Positions 41,025 through 49,901 of a stretch of DNA of 64,000 bases are shown piece after piece. Source of the stretch: JACJYC01 sp964558465 (GTDB lineage Bacteria > Bacteroidota > Bacteroidia > Chitinophagales > Saprospiraceae); NCBI GenBank assembly GCA_964558465.1, contig CAZLEF010000009.1, positions 43,873-107,872 of the forward strand. Reading direction: 5' to 3'. Under the pieces are notes generated by a model. The model saw only the letters and a list, made by a program, of their open reading frames with translations, searched no databases and had not been told where the DNA came from. The position numbers were made by a program, and so were the translations under genes. How positions within the stretch are numbered: position 1 is the stretch's first letter; the number at the start of each line of letters is the position of its first letter.

Positions 41025-44000
41025 TTACTTCACAATGGTAATATCTCCGCTGTAGATCACCCCCTCGGCAATATTGAGCCGGAGGATGTAATAATACGTT
41101 CCCTGGGGCAATTCCGAGCCGGTTTCGGTGAGGCCCGACCAATCGTTGTTGTACGGTTTGGCCTGGAACACGATATCGCCCCAACGGTTGAATATGATCA
41201 GTTCGTTGTCCGGAAACTGGTCCGGCGTACTGGTGATCAGATCGTCGAATATGAACATGTCGTTCATGCCGTCGCCGTTGGGTGTGATGGTATTCGGCGT
41301 TTCGGGTTCAAATCCGTCGCCTCTGATCTCTATCGTGATATTGGCCGTAGCGCAGAGGTCGGGGCAATCCAGGTTGCAAATCTCATAAGACAGTTGCACC
41401 TGTCCGGCAGCGCCTCTTGGAACGCTGAAATACAACTGACCGTTTTTTAAACTGTCCACAACGCCGATTTCAGGCGTTCCGTTCACCAGGGTGATTTCCC
41501 ATTGGTCGGCGTTGGTCAGCACGTCGTTGAGCACGAGGTTGACCGCACCCGATCTTTTATCCGCCGGAATGATCAGGTTGTCGTTGAATGCCTCCGGTGT
41601 TTCTTCCACGACGAGGTTCACTTCGTCCGCGCTGTAATTGGGGCAACCCGGCGCCGAAAGGGTCCAGGTGAACTTGTTGTCGCCGCCCTGAAGGTCGCTG
41701 GCATCCGTCGAATTGGCGGTTGTCGATCCGAGGGTCGCTGAGCTTGCGCTGGTCCATACGCCGGTTGTTCCGGCCGGCAGGTTGGCTGAAAGCAGGGCCA
41801 TATCCCCGCAGACCGACTGGTCGGCGCCCGCGCTTGCAGCCTCCGGCAGCATGAGTTCCACAAAAACCGTATCGGTTGCCACACAGCCGTTTGCTGCGTT
41901 GGAAATGGTGAGCAAATAGGCGCCAGGTCCGCTGATATTGGGCGTAAGGCTGGTTGCGGGGGTCGGGTTGGCGGCGCCGTTCAATCCCGTCCATTGGACG
42001 GTAAACTGGCTGGAGGATTGGGAGGCGTCCAGCGCGCCGGCCTGGCCGCATTGCAGGTTAAAGTCGGCCCCCGCATTGGCCAGCGGCGTATCCTGGTCGG
42101 CCTGGACCTCGATGGTCTGGCTCGATTCGCAACCGTTATCGGCCCGTGTAACCGTCAGAATATAAGCGCCGGCCTGGTTGACCTGAACGGTCAGGTTGCC
42201 GGTGGCGGGGGTAATGGTTCCGCCGCCCGTCGTGCTCCAGGCAATGGAGCTGAAACTGCTGGCCGCCCCGGTTGCAGAAGCGTTGATCGAAACGGCAGTG
42301 CTGGTGCATTTAAAGGTTTCTATCGTTGCAACCTGGATCGCTGTCGTATCCTGGTTGGCGACGACCTCCACCGTATCCCTGTTTTCACAGCCTGTCAGGT
42401 TGTTGACGACCAGGATTTCATACCTGCCGCCGGAGGTTACCGTCGTTTCGGCAGCATTGGCAGGGGTAGGCGTACCGCCGTCGAGGCCGGCCCAGGTGAT
42501 GGCCAGATCATTGCCGCTGGTATTGATGGTAGCTTTCAGGTCGACCGATTCCGTTACGCAATCCAGCGCCCCGGGTTCTTCGAAACTGATCTGGGGCGCT
42601 TCGTTGTTCTCTGCAACGACAACGTCATCGGTGGCGGTGCAGCCATTGTCCGGGTCTTTTACGGTCAGCGTATAAACGCCTGGGGTATTGACCTCCACCA
42701 TGGGCAGGGTATTGCCGGGGGCTTCCACGTTCGACCATTCCAGGGATGCGCCGTCGCTTGAGCCGGTTGCATCCAGGATGACGGAAGTTTCGAGGCAGGT
42801 GATGCGCAAGGTATCCGGGCCTGCTTCTGCCGTTGGCGGCGTATCGTTTTTCGTGACGACCAGATCTGCCATGCCGACGCATTCGTTGGCCGGGTTGGTC
42901 ACCGTCAACTGGTAATTGCCTGCCTGGTCGGCGGTTACGGTCAATTGATCAGCGGGGCCTGCAATGTTACCCCCGTTGGAAGCCGTCCAAAGGATGACAA
43001 AATCAGGCGACAGGTTGGCCACAGTGGCCGTCACCATTACAGAGGTGCTGTCGCAGGTGATCTCGCGCTCGATGGCGTTGAGGCTTACTTCGGGCAGTTC
43101 CCCGTCGATGTCCACCAAAACGCTGTCAATGGCGAAACACCCGTTGGCCTGGTCGGTTACCTTCAGGAAATATTTTCCTGCTGCAGAAACGGAGGTTTCC
43201 AGGGTTGCGCCCAGTACCGCGCCGGTTTCATCCGTCCATTCGTAGTCAAAAGCGCCGGCAGAAGATCCTGCACCGCTGAGGGTGGCTGTATTTTGTGTAC
43301 AGGTAAGGGTAGCTGTTTCCCCCGCCTCGGCGGTGGGTTCTTCCGTATTGCTGACAACGGAAACCAGCGTTTCCGTGGTACAGTTATTGTCCACATTGGT
43401 CACGGCAACGGTATAATCGCCGGCCGCGAGCGCAACAGGGGTAAGGCTCATTTCAGTGCCGGGCTGCAGTTGGCCGCCGTTAGAGGCCGTCCAGTTCACC
43501 GTGAAGCTGGTCACAATCGGGTCGACCGTTACGGAAAGGGTTACCTCGTCGACGATGCAGGTAATGTCTTCGGCTTCGCCAAGGGTGAGCTCCGGATAGT
43601 CTGCATTCGGATTGGCAAATACGGTGTCCCTGGCCGTACAACTGCTGGTTTGTTCGGTGACCACCAGGTAATATTCCCCAAGGGTGGTCGTGGAGAAGGT
43701 GGTACCGGTACCCTGTGATGCATTCTGGGTGTCGAACCATTCGTAAGTAACATCCAGGCCGTCGTTATTATCGGTGAGCGCCTCGAACTGCGCAGGCGTG
43801 CCGATGCAGTCCAGCAATTTGGTGTCTTCCAGTGTCTGTGCAACCGGAAATACCCTCACATCCTCGATGACAACCGTATCCAGCGCTACGCATTGGGTAA
43901 TATTGTATTTTACCTGAAACTGGTAGACGCCGGGTTCGGTTATATTGGGATTGATAGTCGTTTCTTCACCCGGAACGATGGCGCCGCCGTTGCCCAGCGG

Positions 44001-46856
44001 CGTCCAGAGATAACTGACGGGCTGGTCGGTCGAACCGGTTCCGGAAAGTTGGAGCGTTTCACTCTGACAGGTAAAATCCTGATCCTGACCGGCATCTGCC
44101 GTCGGCAGGACCGGCGGAGTGACCATAATGGTATCGGCTGCGATGCAACCGCTTGAATCGCGGGAAACTTCCAGGACATGCATGCCGGCTGTAATGGCAA
44201 CCACATCTTTTGTCCCCTGACCAAGGGCGATTTTCTGGTTTCCGGCAAAATAGTACCACTGGTAAGTATGGAAACCTTCGTCCGAGCCGGCGCCCGTCAG
44301 GAGAACCGTCGGCGGATTGCAACCCAGCACTTCGTCCATGCCGTCATTGGCAATGGCCACAGGCAGGTCGGCGATCACCGGGACTTCCACGCTGAATTCC
44401 TGGATCAATGCAGGATTGCCTCCGTCGAACAGTCGGAAATTGACCGTCCCGGGGCAAAGGTTCTCAGCCTTCAGCGGGGTGAACAACTGCGGGTCGGTCA
44501 GCCAGGTGGTGCCGACAAACCCCTCGCCGCCGGATACAACGAGTTCAACCTTGGCGTCGCAGGCGTCCGGGCAGGAAGCCGGGGTGATGATGATATCTTC
44601 AATGATGAACCGGTCGTTGATGCAGACTTCACCGTTGTCGGTGGCCAGGCTGCCTTGTCCGCTGGCGGTTTGAACCGTCGGCGCCGGCGTTTCATTGACC
44701 GCGACCGGGTAACATTCTTTGACCGGACCGATCAGTTTGAAGCATATTTCCAGGACGACGGTTGAATCGGGAATGGCCGTTGGGCTTCCGGCTGTCCAGT
44801 TGACGGTCAGCAGACCGACCGGCGTGTTATCCGTAATATTGGCGTCAACCAGGCCGGGCCAGGCGCCCGGATTGTTGTAATTAATGAATTCCAGCGCGCT
44901 CGGATCCCAGTTGATGCTGAAATTGGTGGAAGTGATATTATCGAAGGAAGCCACCGTGATGGGAATACAAACCGTATCCTGGCGGTCGCCTTCAATCTCT
45001 GGGATGAATACCCCGAAGCCTTCCGGGAACAAGGTGCAAACCTCCCCGTTGGTTTCGATGATACCGATGTTTTCTCCATTCGAGCCGGCGCTGATGGCCT
45101 CGGTGATCAGCGGAAAATCCACGATCAGAAAATCGTCGCAGGTCTGAGGCGGGCCGGTGGGTTGAAGGCAGACCTTAAAGATCACCTCCCCGTCGGGAAG
45201 GGTTACAGGGGTTCCGCCGGGTGCGTCCCAGTCGAAGAATAGGGAACCGCTGCCTGCGCCGCCGGTATTAAAGTTAGCAAGGCTGCCGCCGGCAATGTTG
45301 ATGTCGCGGATATCGATGAAACTGAAATTGGAGACGTCATCCCAGGCCATGGAGAACTGGAAGTTGGTGATGTCCTCAAAATTGGTCACACTGACCTCAA
45401 CGCAGGCTTCCCCGTTCGGTTCGGCGGAAGCATCGGAAACGGTCAGGCCCACACCCGGCGGCTGCAGAATGTCTACGGCGCAGTTGGTAGGGTTAATGCC
45501 GATATTGGCGCCGTTATTGACCCGGACGATGGCGGGCGTGGTGATAAAGATCGGGGCATTCCCGCCCAGGCCGGTCACTTTGAAACAGATCCTGAAAATG
45601 GTGGAACCGTTTGGCCTGGACTGGCCGGCGGAAACTTCATAATTTACGCCGAGCACCCCGTTGGCGGCGTTATCCGTATTGAAGTCGGTCACAGCCCAGG
45701 TGGGCGCCACCGGCTGAACCGAAACAAATTCGAGCAGGTTGGTATTCCAGTTGACCAGGCAGGACAAGTCGGTGATATTGGTATAATTGCCGCCTGCGTT
45801 GATATCTATGCAGAATTCGTCGTTGATCTGGACTTGCGGGCCGCAATTGGCGACCAGTTGCAAGCCGGTTGGCGTACAATCGCCGGCAATAACGCTGCCG
45901 GGCTGGAAAGCGGTGGGTAGGCTGAAGCCGGCCTGCACTTCATTGGTCACTTCTACCGGGGTGGGGTCGCTTGTCACCTGGATGGAAGTAGCCGATTCGC
46001 AAGCCCCCGTGATTTGAAAACAGACCTGGAAAAAGACCGTTCCGTCGGGCAAGGTCACCGGCGGTTCGCCCGGAATGAAGTAGTCCCAGGATACGGTGAG
46101 CACGCCGTTGGGCAGGTTGGGCGGGTCATTGAATCCGTACCTGCCGATCCCGTTGCCAGGAATGTTATCATTGGGAATGACACTTTGAATCTGGAGCACG
46201 TTGGGGTCCCAATTGAGGGAAAACTGCATGGTGCGCAAGTCGTCAAAACCGGATACGGACACATCCACGCAGACCAGGTCGCCGGCGTTACCGGTTTCAT
46301 CAGAAATGGAGATGGTCAGGGGGCGGACGTCGACGGCCAGCAGGCCGGGTTCTTCAAATGCGCCGATGTTATTGCAGGCGGTGTTCACCCGGGTGACATG
46401 CGGGGTGAAGTTGGAGGCAAAGTTGATCGCGGTGAGCGCGCCGTAATTGCCGGTACTCGTAAAACAAATGCGGAAGATGGTAACCGGGTTGGCGCCCGAC
46501 ATATCGTCGAGCGTGACGCCTACCGTGCCGGCCTGGCTGCAGTTTTGCGGGTTGCCGTTCACCAGGTTCGACCACGTGAGGCGGATCCGGCCGTTGGCGG
46601 CGTCGGTCAGGTCGAAATCACCTGCATCGAGGTCTTCCAGCGCAAACCCGTTGACCTGGGAGAAACTGGCCACTGCCGGATCCCATTGGATCATGATATC
46701 CATAGACAGGATGTCCGTAAAGTCTTTGACTTTGATGTCAAAACAGGTTTCTCCGGTACTGGAAACCGACCCAACGGGAAATATAATGGTTGGCTGGGCC
46801 CAGGCGGTCAAATGCGCAACAAGGCCGAATGCCAGGAAAAGCCAGATTTTTTTCAT
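41025..46856 (-). CDS. Giant secreted protein: five cohesin-like modules, Ig/PKD-like repeats, T9SS type B tail
   Basis: 1943 residues from the ATG at 46856 (MKKIWLFLAFGLVAHLTAWA is the signal peptide; an in-frame upstream ATG would spoil it). Five modules of about 130-150 residues fill residues about 20-760. Each has the cohesin pattern 'V-x-V-x-x-F-x-D/N-I-x-x-x-x-F-S-L-x-W-D-P' (for example VSGFDDLRTMQFSLNWDPN and VASFDNITSTNFSINWDPS) and ends 'F-x-(I/V)-C-F-x-x-T/I-G'. From about 800 to 1770 come about ten Ig/PKD-like repeats with G-x-Y-x-L-x-V-T/S and x-N-G-C-x-A-x-D-T. The last 90 residues are the gliding-associated CHU_C / type B sorting domain (NTITPNGDGMNDMFIFDD). It should be displayed or released at the surface, as an adhesin or scaffold. 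It follows the PorP/SprF gene by 62 bases. Confidence 0.88.
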   Translation of the reverse strand: MKKIWLFLAFGLVAHLTAWAQPTIIFPVGSVSSTGETCFDIKVKDFTDILSMDIMIQWDPAVASFSQVNGFALEDLDAGDFDLTDAANGRIRLTWSNLVNGNPQNCSQAGTVGVTLDDMSGANPVTIFRICFTSTGNYGALTAINFASNFTPHVTRVNTACNNIGAFEEPGLLAVDVRPLTISISDETGNAGDLVCVDVSVSGFDDLRTMQFSLNWDPNVLQIQSVIPNDNIPGNGIGRYGFNDPPNLPNGVLTVSWDYFIPGEPPVTLPDGTVFFQVCFQITGACESATSIQVTSDPTPVEVTNEVQAGFSLPTAFQPGSVIAGDCTPTGLQLVANCGPQVQINDEFCIDINAGGNYTNITDLSCLVNWNTNLLEFVSVQPVAPTWAVTDFNTDNAANGVLGVNYEVSAGQSRPNGSTIFRICFKVTGLGGNAPIFITTPAIVRVNNGANIGINPTNCAVDILQPPGVGLTVSDASAEPNGEACVEVSVTNFEDITNFQFSMAWDDVSNFSFIDIRDINIAGGSLANFNTGGAGSGSLFFDWDAPGGTPVTLPDGEVIFKVCLQPTGPPQTCDDFLIVDFPLITEAISAGSNGENIGIIETNGEVCTLFPEGFGVFIPEIEGDRQDTVCIPITVASFDNITSTNFSINWDPSALEFINYNNPGAWPGLVDANITDNTPVGLLTVNWTAGSPTAIPDSTVVLEICFKLIGPVKECYPVAVNETPAPTVQTASGQGSLATDNGEVCINDRFIIEDIIITPASCPDACDAKVELVVSGGEGFVGTTWLTDPQLFTPLKAENLCPGTVNFRLFDGGNPALIQEFSVEVPVIADLPVAIANDGMDEVLGCNPPTVLLTGAGSDEGFHTYQWYYFAGNQKIALGQGTKDVVAITAGMHVLEVSRDSSGCIAADTIMVTPPVLPTADAGQDQDFTCQSETLQLSGTGSTDQPVSYLWTPLGNGGAIVPGEETTINPNITEPGVYQFQVKYNITQCVALDTVVIEDVRVFPVAQTLEDTKLLDCIGTPAQFEALTDNNDGLDVTYEWFDTQNASQGTGTTFSTTTLGEYYLVVTEQTSSCTARDTVFANPNADYPELTLGEAEDITCIVDEVTLSVTVDPIVTSFTVNWTASNGGQLQPGTEMSLTPVALAAGDYTVAVTNVDNNCTTETLVSVVSNTEEPTAEAGETATLTCTQNTATLSGAGSSAGAFDYEWTDETGAVLGATLETSVSAAGKYFLKVTDQANGCFAIDSVLVDIDGELPEVSLNAIEREITCDSTSVMVTATVANLSPDFVILWTASNGGNIAGPADQLTVTADQAGNYQLTVTNPANECVGMADLVVTKNDTPPTAEAGPDTLRITCLETSVILDATGSSDGASLEWSNVEAPGNTLPMVEVNTPGVYTLTVKDPDNGCTATDDVVVAENNEAPQISFEEPGALDCVTESVDLKATINTSGNDLAITWAGLDGGTPTPANAAETTVTSGGRYEILVVNNLTGCENRDTVEVVANQDTTAIQVATIETFKCTSTAVSINASATGAASSFSSIAWSTTGGGTITPATGNLTVQVNQAGAYILTVTRADNGCESSQTIEVQADQDTPLANAGADFNLQCGQAGALDASQSSSQFTVQWTGLNGAANPTPATSLTPNISGPGAYLLTISNAANGCVATDTVFVELMLPEAASAGADQSVCGDMALLSANLPAGTTGVWTSASSATLGSTTANSTDASDLQGGDNKFTWTLSAPGCPNYSADEVNLVVEETPEAFNDNLIIPADKRSGAVNLVLNDVLTNADQWEITLVNGTPEIGVVDSLKNGQLYFSVPRGAAGQVQLSYEICNLDCPDLCATANITIEIRGDGFEPETPNTITPNGDGMNDMFIFDDLITSTPDQFPDNELIIFNRWGDIVFQAKPYNNDWSGLTETGSELPQGTYYYILRLNIAEGVIYSGDITIVK

Positions 46857-46918
46857 AGAAATGAAAGCTTTGGGAATGGTAGACTGTACTTCCATGGGAC
46901 TATGGCTTGTTTGGTGAA

Positions 46919-47863
46919 TTAACGTTCAAAAGAAATACTCAGGTTGATTTCATGGGTGCTGCCGGCTGTCGGGCCAAACGAGCTGAAAGAATAATCGAAA
47001 CCGTAACCCAATTTGATAATTTGATCCAGGCCTGCGTTGGCGCCCAGGAAAAGACCGGCGTCCAGGTGGAAATTACTACCAGTAGAGACCCCGGCGCCCA
47101 GCCAAATGCTGCTTGGCGTCTGGTACCGCAGGTTGATGTCGGCGTTGATCGGGGCGCCGCCGGTATATTTCATCCAAAGGGAAGTTTCCAGGTAGCTGTC
47201 GTTGTCAAAAAATTTATAAAACCCTCCCGTGCCATAAATATGCTGGACCCGCTGGATGAAAAAATCGCCGTTTTCATCCTGGAAGGTAAGGTCCAGCCCA
47301 AATACCTGGGGCACGGAAAGGCCGGTGTAAAACATATTGCCGTCGCCGACCGTCTGGTAATAATATACGCCAAGGCCGACATCGGGAAAGATCTGGGATT
47401 GGTCCATATTGCCTACCGCATCCCCCTGATCCCGGAGGGAAACCTTGTCGGAGTCAACCCGGAATTGCACAGCGCCGCCGCTCAGGGCAAACGCCAGGCC
47501 GCTGTAAGCAGGGTCGCCGCTGATGATGCCGCCGATCCGGCCGTAAAAGCCGGTAAAGCCGGTGGGCCCGGTGCGGTCGTTGATGAGGTGGCCGCCGGCA
47601 AGGAAGGTAACCCCGCTGAATTCAGTATTGACGTATGAACCCCGGAGGGTCTGGGTGCGCGGGCCGCCGCTGAAGCCGACCCATTGCGACCTGTAGGAAA
47701 GGCCGAAGGTCAGGTTGGAGCCGGTCGCCAGAAAATCGGATTCCATGGCAGCCGGGTTGATGATGGTCGCATTTTCCCGGTATTGCGTAAACAGGGAAAG
47801 CTGTTGAGCTTCAACCCCGGCAACCGCAAGCAAAAAGCAAGGGAGTAAATACCATTTATTCAT
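46919..47863 (-). CDS. PorP/SprF-family type IX secretion outer-membrane protein
   Basis: 314 residues from the ATG at 47863 (MNKWYLLPCFLLAVAGVEAQ is the signal peptide). The mature start QQLSLFTQYRENATIINPAA is the PorP/SprF signature (Q-x-P-x-x-x-Q-Y-x-x-N-x-x-x-x-N-P-A), followed by the barrel segments LTFGLSYRSQWVGFSGGPRT and LNLSISFER-like EINLSISFER at the end. PorP/SprF proteins sit in the outer membrane and help secrete or anchor T9SS cargo with type B tails. The next gene downstream encodes just such a cargo, so this is probably a dedicated partner, as with SprF and SprB in Flavobacterium. The pair is likely one operon with the terminator at 40951-40993. Confidence 0.92.
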   Translation of the reverse strand: MNKWYLLPCFLLAVAGVEAQQLSLFTQYRENATIINPAAMESDFLATGSNLTFGLSYRSQWVGFSGGPRTQTLRGSYVNTEFSGVTFLAGGHLINDRTGPTGFTGFYGRIGGIISGDPAYSGLAFALSGGAVQFRVDSDKVSLRDQGDAVGNMDQSQIFPDVGLGVYYYQTVGDGNMFYTGLSVPQVFGLDLTFQDENGDFFIQRVQHIYGTGGFYKFFDNDSYLETSLWMKYTGGAPINADINLRYQTPSSIWLGAGVSTGSNFHLDAGLFLGANAGLDQIIKLGYGFDYSFSSFGPTAGSTHEINLSISFER

Positions 47864-48464
47864 GGGATGTGTTTTTGAGACCTGCAAATTTTAAGTGTGC
47901 CAAAAGCTGCATATGCAACGTTTATGTTAAATCATATGGACGAACGGCGGCCCTCCGGTTGCAGGAAACAACACTTCACGCAGGCGCCTTTCAAACCGGA
48001 CAATAGCAATCAAGCCCGGATAAAAGGAAACCAGGACGTGTCAGGCCGTCATTTTTTCAATTGTGTCAGCGTTAATGATTTAGTGCCAAAATGCTTCGTG
48101 GAATTGACGCCTTTGAAGCCGTTTTATCCTACTCCGTTTTATTCGTGGCGGTTTTTCCGCTCTAATCAAGGCTACAGGCGCAGTAACCGACAGTCCAAAC
48201 TGCCGTATCGGATGGATTATTGCATCCGATGGGCCGAAACAGCCCGCTTGTGGTTTTTTTGGGTAATTGCAATTTGAACCTGGAGGTTGGAAAATCGGGG
48301 CCAAAGTTAGAGCATTCGATCGTATCAAAACCATATTTGGACAACTAATTTTAGCGGATGACCGCCAAAATTAGCAAATGGTCGCTGATCTGGTGCGAGT
48401 GGGGGGTTTTGAGGGGGAAATGGGGCGGCATAGGAAAGTTGGGCCAGGTTGCAGGTATCAGGGG
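47864..48464. other. 600-base spacer, no gene recognised
   Basis: The short open frames here have no recognisable protein features. A hairpin with 13-bp arms and one mismatch, CTAATTTTAGCGG (48345-48357) against CCGCCAAAATTAG (48362-48374), is the only structure. The porP promoter must lie near 47870-47920 but no full consensus was found. Confidence 0.5.
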
Positions 48465-48502
48465 GATATGGATTTGAAGTTGGAAACTTCAAATAGCGGC
48501 GT
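48465..48502 (+). repeat. Palindromic TTTGAAGTT repeat, left border of the toxin island
   Basis: GATATGGATTTGAAGTT then GGA then AACTTCAAATAGCGGCGT; the 10-bp arms flank a 3-base loop. It differs at one of 38 positions from 51096-51133 and lies 38 bases beyond the stop codon of the PIN gene. Confidence 0.85.
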
Positions 48503-48540
48503 GGAGGTGAGGTTGTACCAAAAGTTGCACAAAATTTGGA

Positions 48541-48960
48541 TTACCTGAATTCTTGGGTAAATTCGTCTGTTGTTAAGACTTTGGTGGGAGGGAAATCGTA
48601 TGCCCGGTATGGTTGAAAATGTTTGTCATTAGAAACGATGCACAGTGCATTGGCGGCGATCATGCAGTCCACAAACTTGTTATCCTCCGGATCGCTTTCA
48701 ACCAGTTGCCAGTTGTAAAAGATTTCTACGAGGTCTACAAATGGGAAAACACTCAGGAAATTGACTACGTTTTCAGCAATCTCTGGCGTTGTTCTCCGTT
48801 CCAATACTTCTTCGTATTCTAGAAGAATATCATGAGAGACGCATAGCTCAAACCGACCTTCAAGAATACCGTCAAATATCCATCGGAAAGGTGAGTTTTT
48901 TCCTATGCAGGAAATAAAGACGTTGGTATCAAGGACGATTCGAACGACGGTCATGCTCAT
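48541..48960 (-). CDS. PIN-domain toxin (VapC-like RNase)
   Basis: 139 residues. RIVLDTNVFIS carries the first PIN acidic residue; E in ILLEYEEVLERR, the DPEDNKFVDCMIAANA segment and SNDKHF complete the acidic metal site of the PIN family of the TIGR00305 type (putative toxin component). These enzymes cut RNA, often tRNA, when the antitoxin is lost. The ATG lies inside the end of the antitoxin gene (32-base overlap), the usual arrangement for a toxin-antitoxin pair. The product is complete. Which RNA is cut is unknown. Confidence 0.87.
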   Translation of the reverse strand: MSMTVVRIVLDTNVFISCIGKNSPFRWIFDGILEGRFELCVSHDILLEYEEVLERRTTPEIAENVVNFLSVFPFVDLVEIFYNWQLVESDPEDNKFVDCMIAANALCIVSNDKHFQPYRAYDFPPTKVLTTDEFTQEFR

Positions 48961-49153
48961 TGGCCCACTTGATCATATCTTTATCTGTCAATTGGTTTTC
49001 TGCCATAAAACTGTCCATGAGAGAAGTGGCCTTGGTGGCAAAATAACGGCCCAAAAGCATTTTGATCTCCACCAATTGCTCGTCGGAAACATCATTTGCG
49101 TAGAGCTTTAATAACTCTAACTGTAAATTGCTCATTGGTTTTGATACGGACAT
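48929..49153 (-). CDS. Antitoxin partner of the PIN toxin
   Basis: 74 residues from the ATG at 49153, or 68 from the second ATG at 49135 (MSNLQLELLKLYANDVSDEQ), which matches the usual start of this antitoxin type better. The N-terminal helical segment LQLELLKLYANDVSDEQLVE is followed by LLGRYFATKATSLMDSF, then a C-terminal NQLTDKDMIKWANEHDRR helix that probably fills the toxin active site. I infer its role from position and size. It overlaps the PIN gene. A second, broken copy of its N-terminal half lies just upstream. Confidence 0.75.
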   Translation of the reverse strand: MSVSKPMSNLQLELLKLYANDVSDEQLVEIKMLLGRYFATKATSLMDSFMAENQLTDKDMIKWANEHDRRSNRP

Positions 49154-49156
49154 ATG

Positions 49157-49246
49157 TTAGGATTGATCAGTCTCAGAGACATTGTCGGCAAACAACTTTA
49201 AAAGCTCCAGTTGGGCATTGTTAAACGGTTGCGATAGGTTTTCCTG
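49157..49246 (-). pseudogene. Broken second copy of the antitoxin N-terminus
   Basis: Read on the minus strand this stretch gives LSQPFNNAQLELLKLFADNV then SETDQS and a stop. It lines up with VSKPMSNLQLELLKLYANDV of the intact antitoxin right next to it. The start Met is replaced by Phe and the rest of the gene is gone. It shows either a tandem duplication followed by decay or replacement of an older module. Confidence 0.65.
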
Positions 49247-49250
49247 GCTA

Positions 49251-49720
49251 CTTATAGATTACCGAATATGTCCTGCAAAGTTAAGAAAATAACGAATTGA
49301 ACGGTGGAATAGTTTCTTTTATTCGGTTTTGAAGTGCCGGAAACCGGCTTGCTTATTATAAAGCCTGGCAGGTTTTCCGAGGTGTGCGGGATTTTTGTGC
49401 AGAGGATTGAAGTGAGGGATCAAGAGATAGGAATGATTATGCATCTTTCTATTGTTAAAGTTTAGTTAAACAATTGAATGCCATTGTGTTCCGGCCCCTT
49501 AACTACCCGGACAGGATTACAGATGATAAATTTGTAATTTTGGGTCATGGCAAAACGCAAATGGACAAATGAAGAGTAAACGGGCGTTTTTTCCTCCCCT
49601 TCCTCGTTATCCTCAGCAAACGACCGTGATTGGGTCACAGACAAAACACTTTCCAGTTCCCCTTTGGTGGGCAAACTTTCCTGAAGCACTTCCGGCAGGT
49701 TTTCCAAGGTGAGCGGAAAT
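49251..49720. other. Spacer with an open frame of doubtful value
   Basis: A minus-strand frame at 49462-49707 is open for 81 codons but has only a TTG start, a low-complexity middle (EDNEEGEEK) and no recognisable domain. It could be the end of a decayed gene, since the frame stays open into the repeat at 49722. The rest of the 470 bases shows nothing. Confidence 0.35.
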
Positions 49721-49721
49721 A

Positions 49722-49800
49722 AACTTACCGAGACACCATCTCTATGCTTTCGTCTCGCTCAAAATATAGATTCGAAGCCACAAGCTTCAAATAGCCGCAG
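49722..49800 (+). repeat. Palindromic repeat, long form, upstream of Fic
   Basis: This copy shares about 79 bases with 51055-51133. It begins AACTTACCGAGACACCATC, passes CGTCTCGC and ends in the core with ATTCGAAGCC and AGCTTCAAATAGCCGC. Here the inner stem GAAGC/GCTTC differs from the other copies, but both arms changed together, so pairing is kept. It directly precedes the Fic promoter. Confidence 0.85.
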
Positions 49801-49842
49801 ACGGGCCAGGGGTTAGCGCGGAGGAAAGTAACCCCCCCCTTC

Positions 49843-49897
49843 ATTATTTTACTTTCGCCACAAAAAGTAAAATAATAAAATTTTTATTTTACTTTTG
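49843..49897 (+). promoter_or_regulatory. Operator and promoter of the Fic gene, apparently leaderless
   Basis: ATTATTTTACTTT (49843-49855) and AAAGTAAAATAAT (49864-49876) form a perfect 13-bp inverted repeat with an 8-base spacer. A third, direct half-site ATTTTACTTT (49886-49895) overlaps the -7 element TACTTTTG (49890-49897). The start codon at 49902 is only four bases further, so transcription would begin at or next to the ATG. Confidence 0.65.
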
Positions 49898-49901
49898 CCG
49901 G

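Noticed and set aside
42945..43718. Several plus-strand open frames across the giant cohesin-like gene
   Set aside because: They mirror the repeats of the real gene, with no start context or domain.
41025..46856. Dockerin motif in the giant protein or in neighbours
   Set aside because: I looked for duplicated D-x-N-x-D-G-x-V-x-x-x-D calcium loops but found none that are convincing; TPNGDGMND belongs to the type B sorting domain.
47897..48277. 126-codon plus-strand frame in the porP upstream spacer
   Set aside because: No domain, odd composition and it covers the expected porP promoter.
49462..49707. 81-codon minus-strand frame
   Set aside because: TTG start only, low-complexity middle and no homology recognised; kept only as a doubtful frame within the spacer entry.
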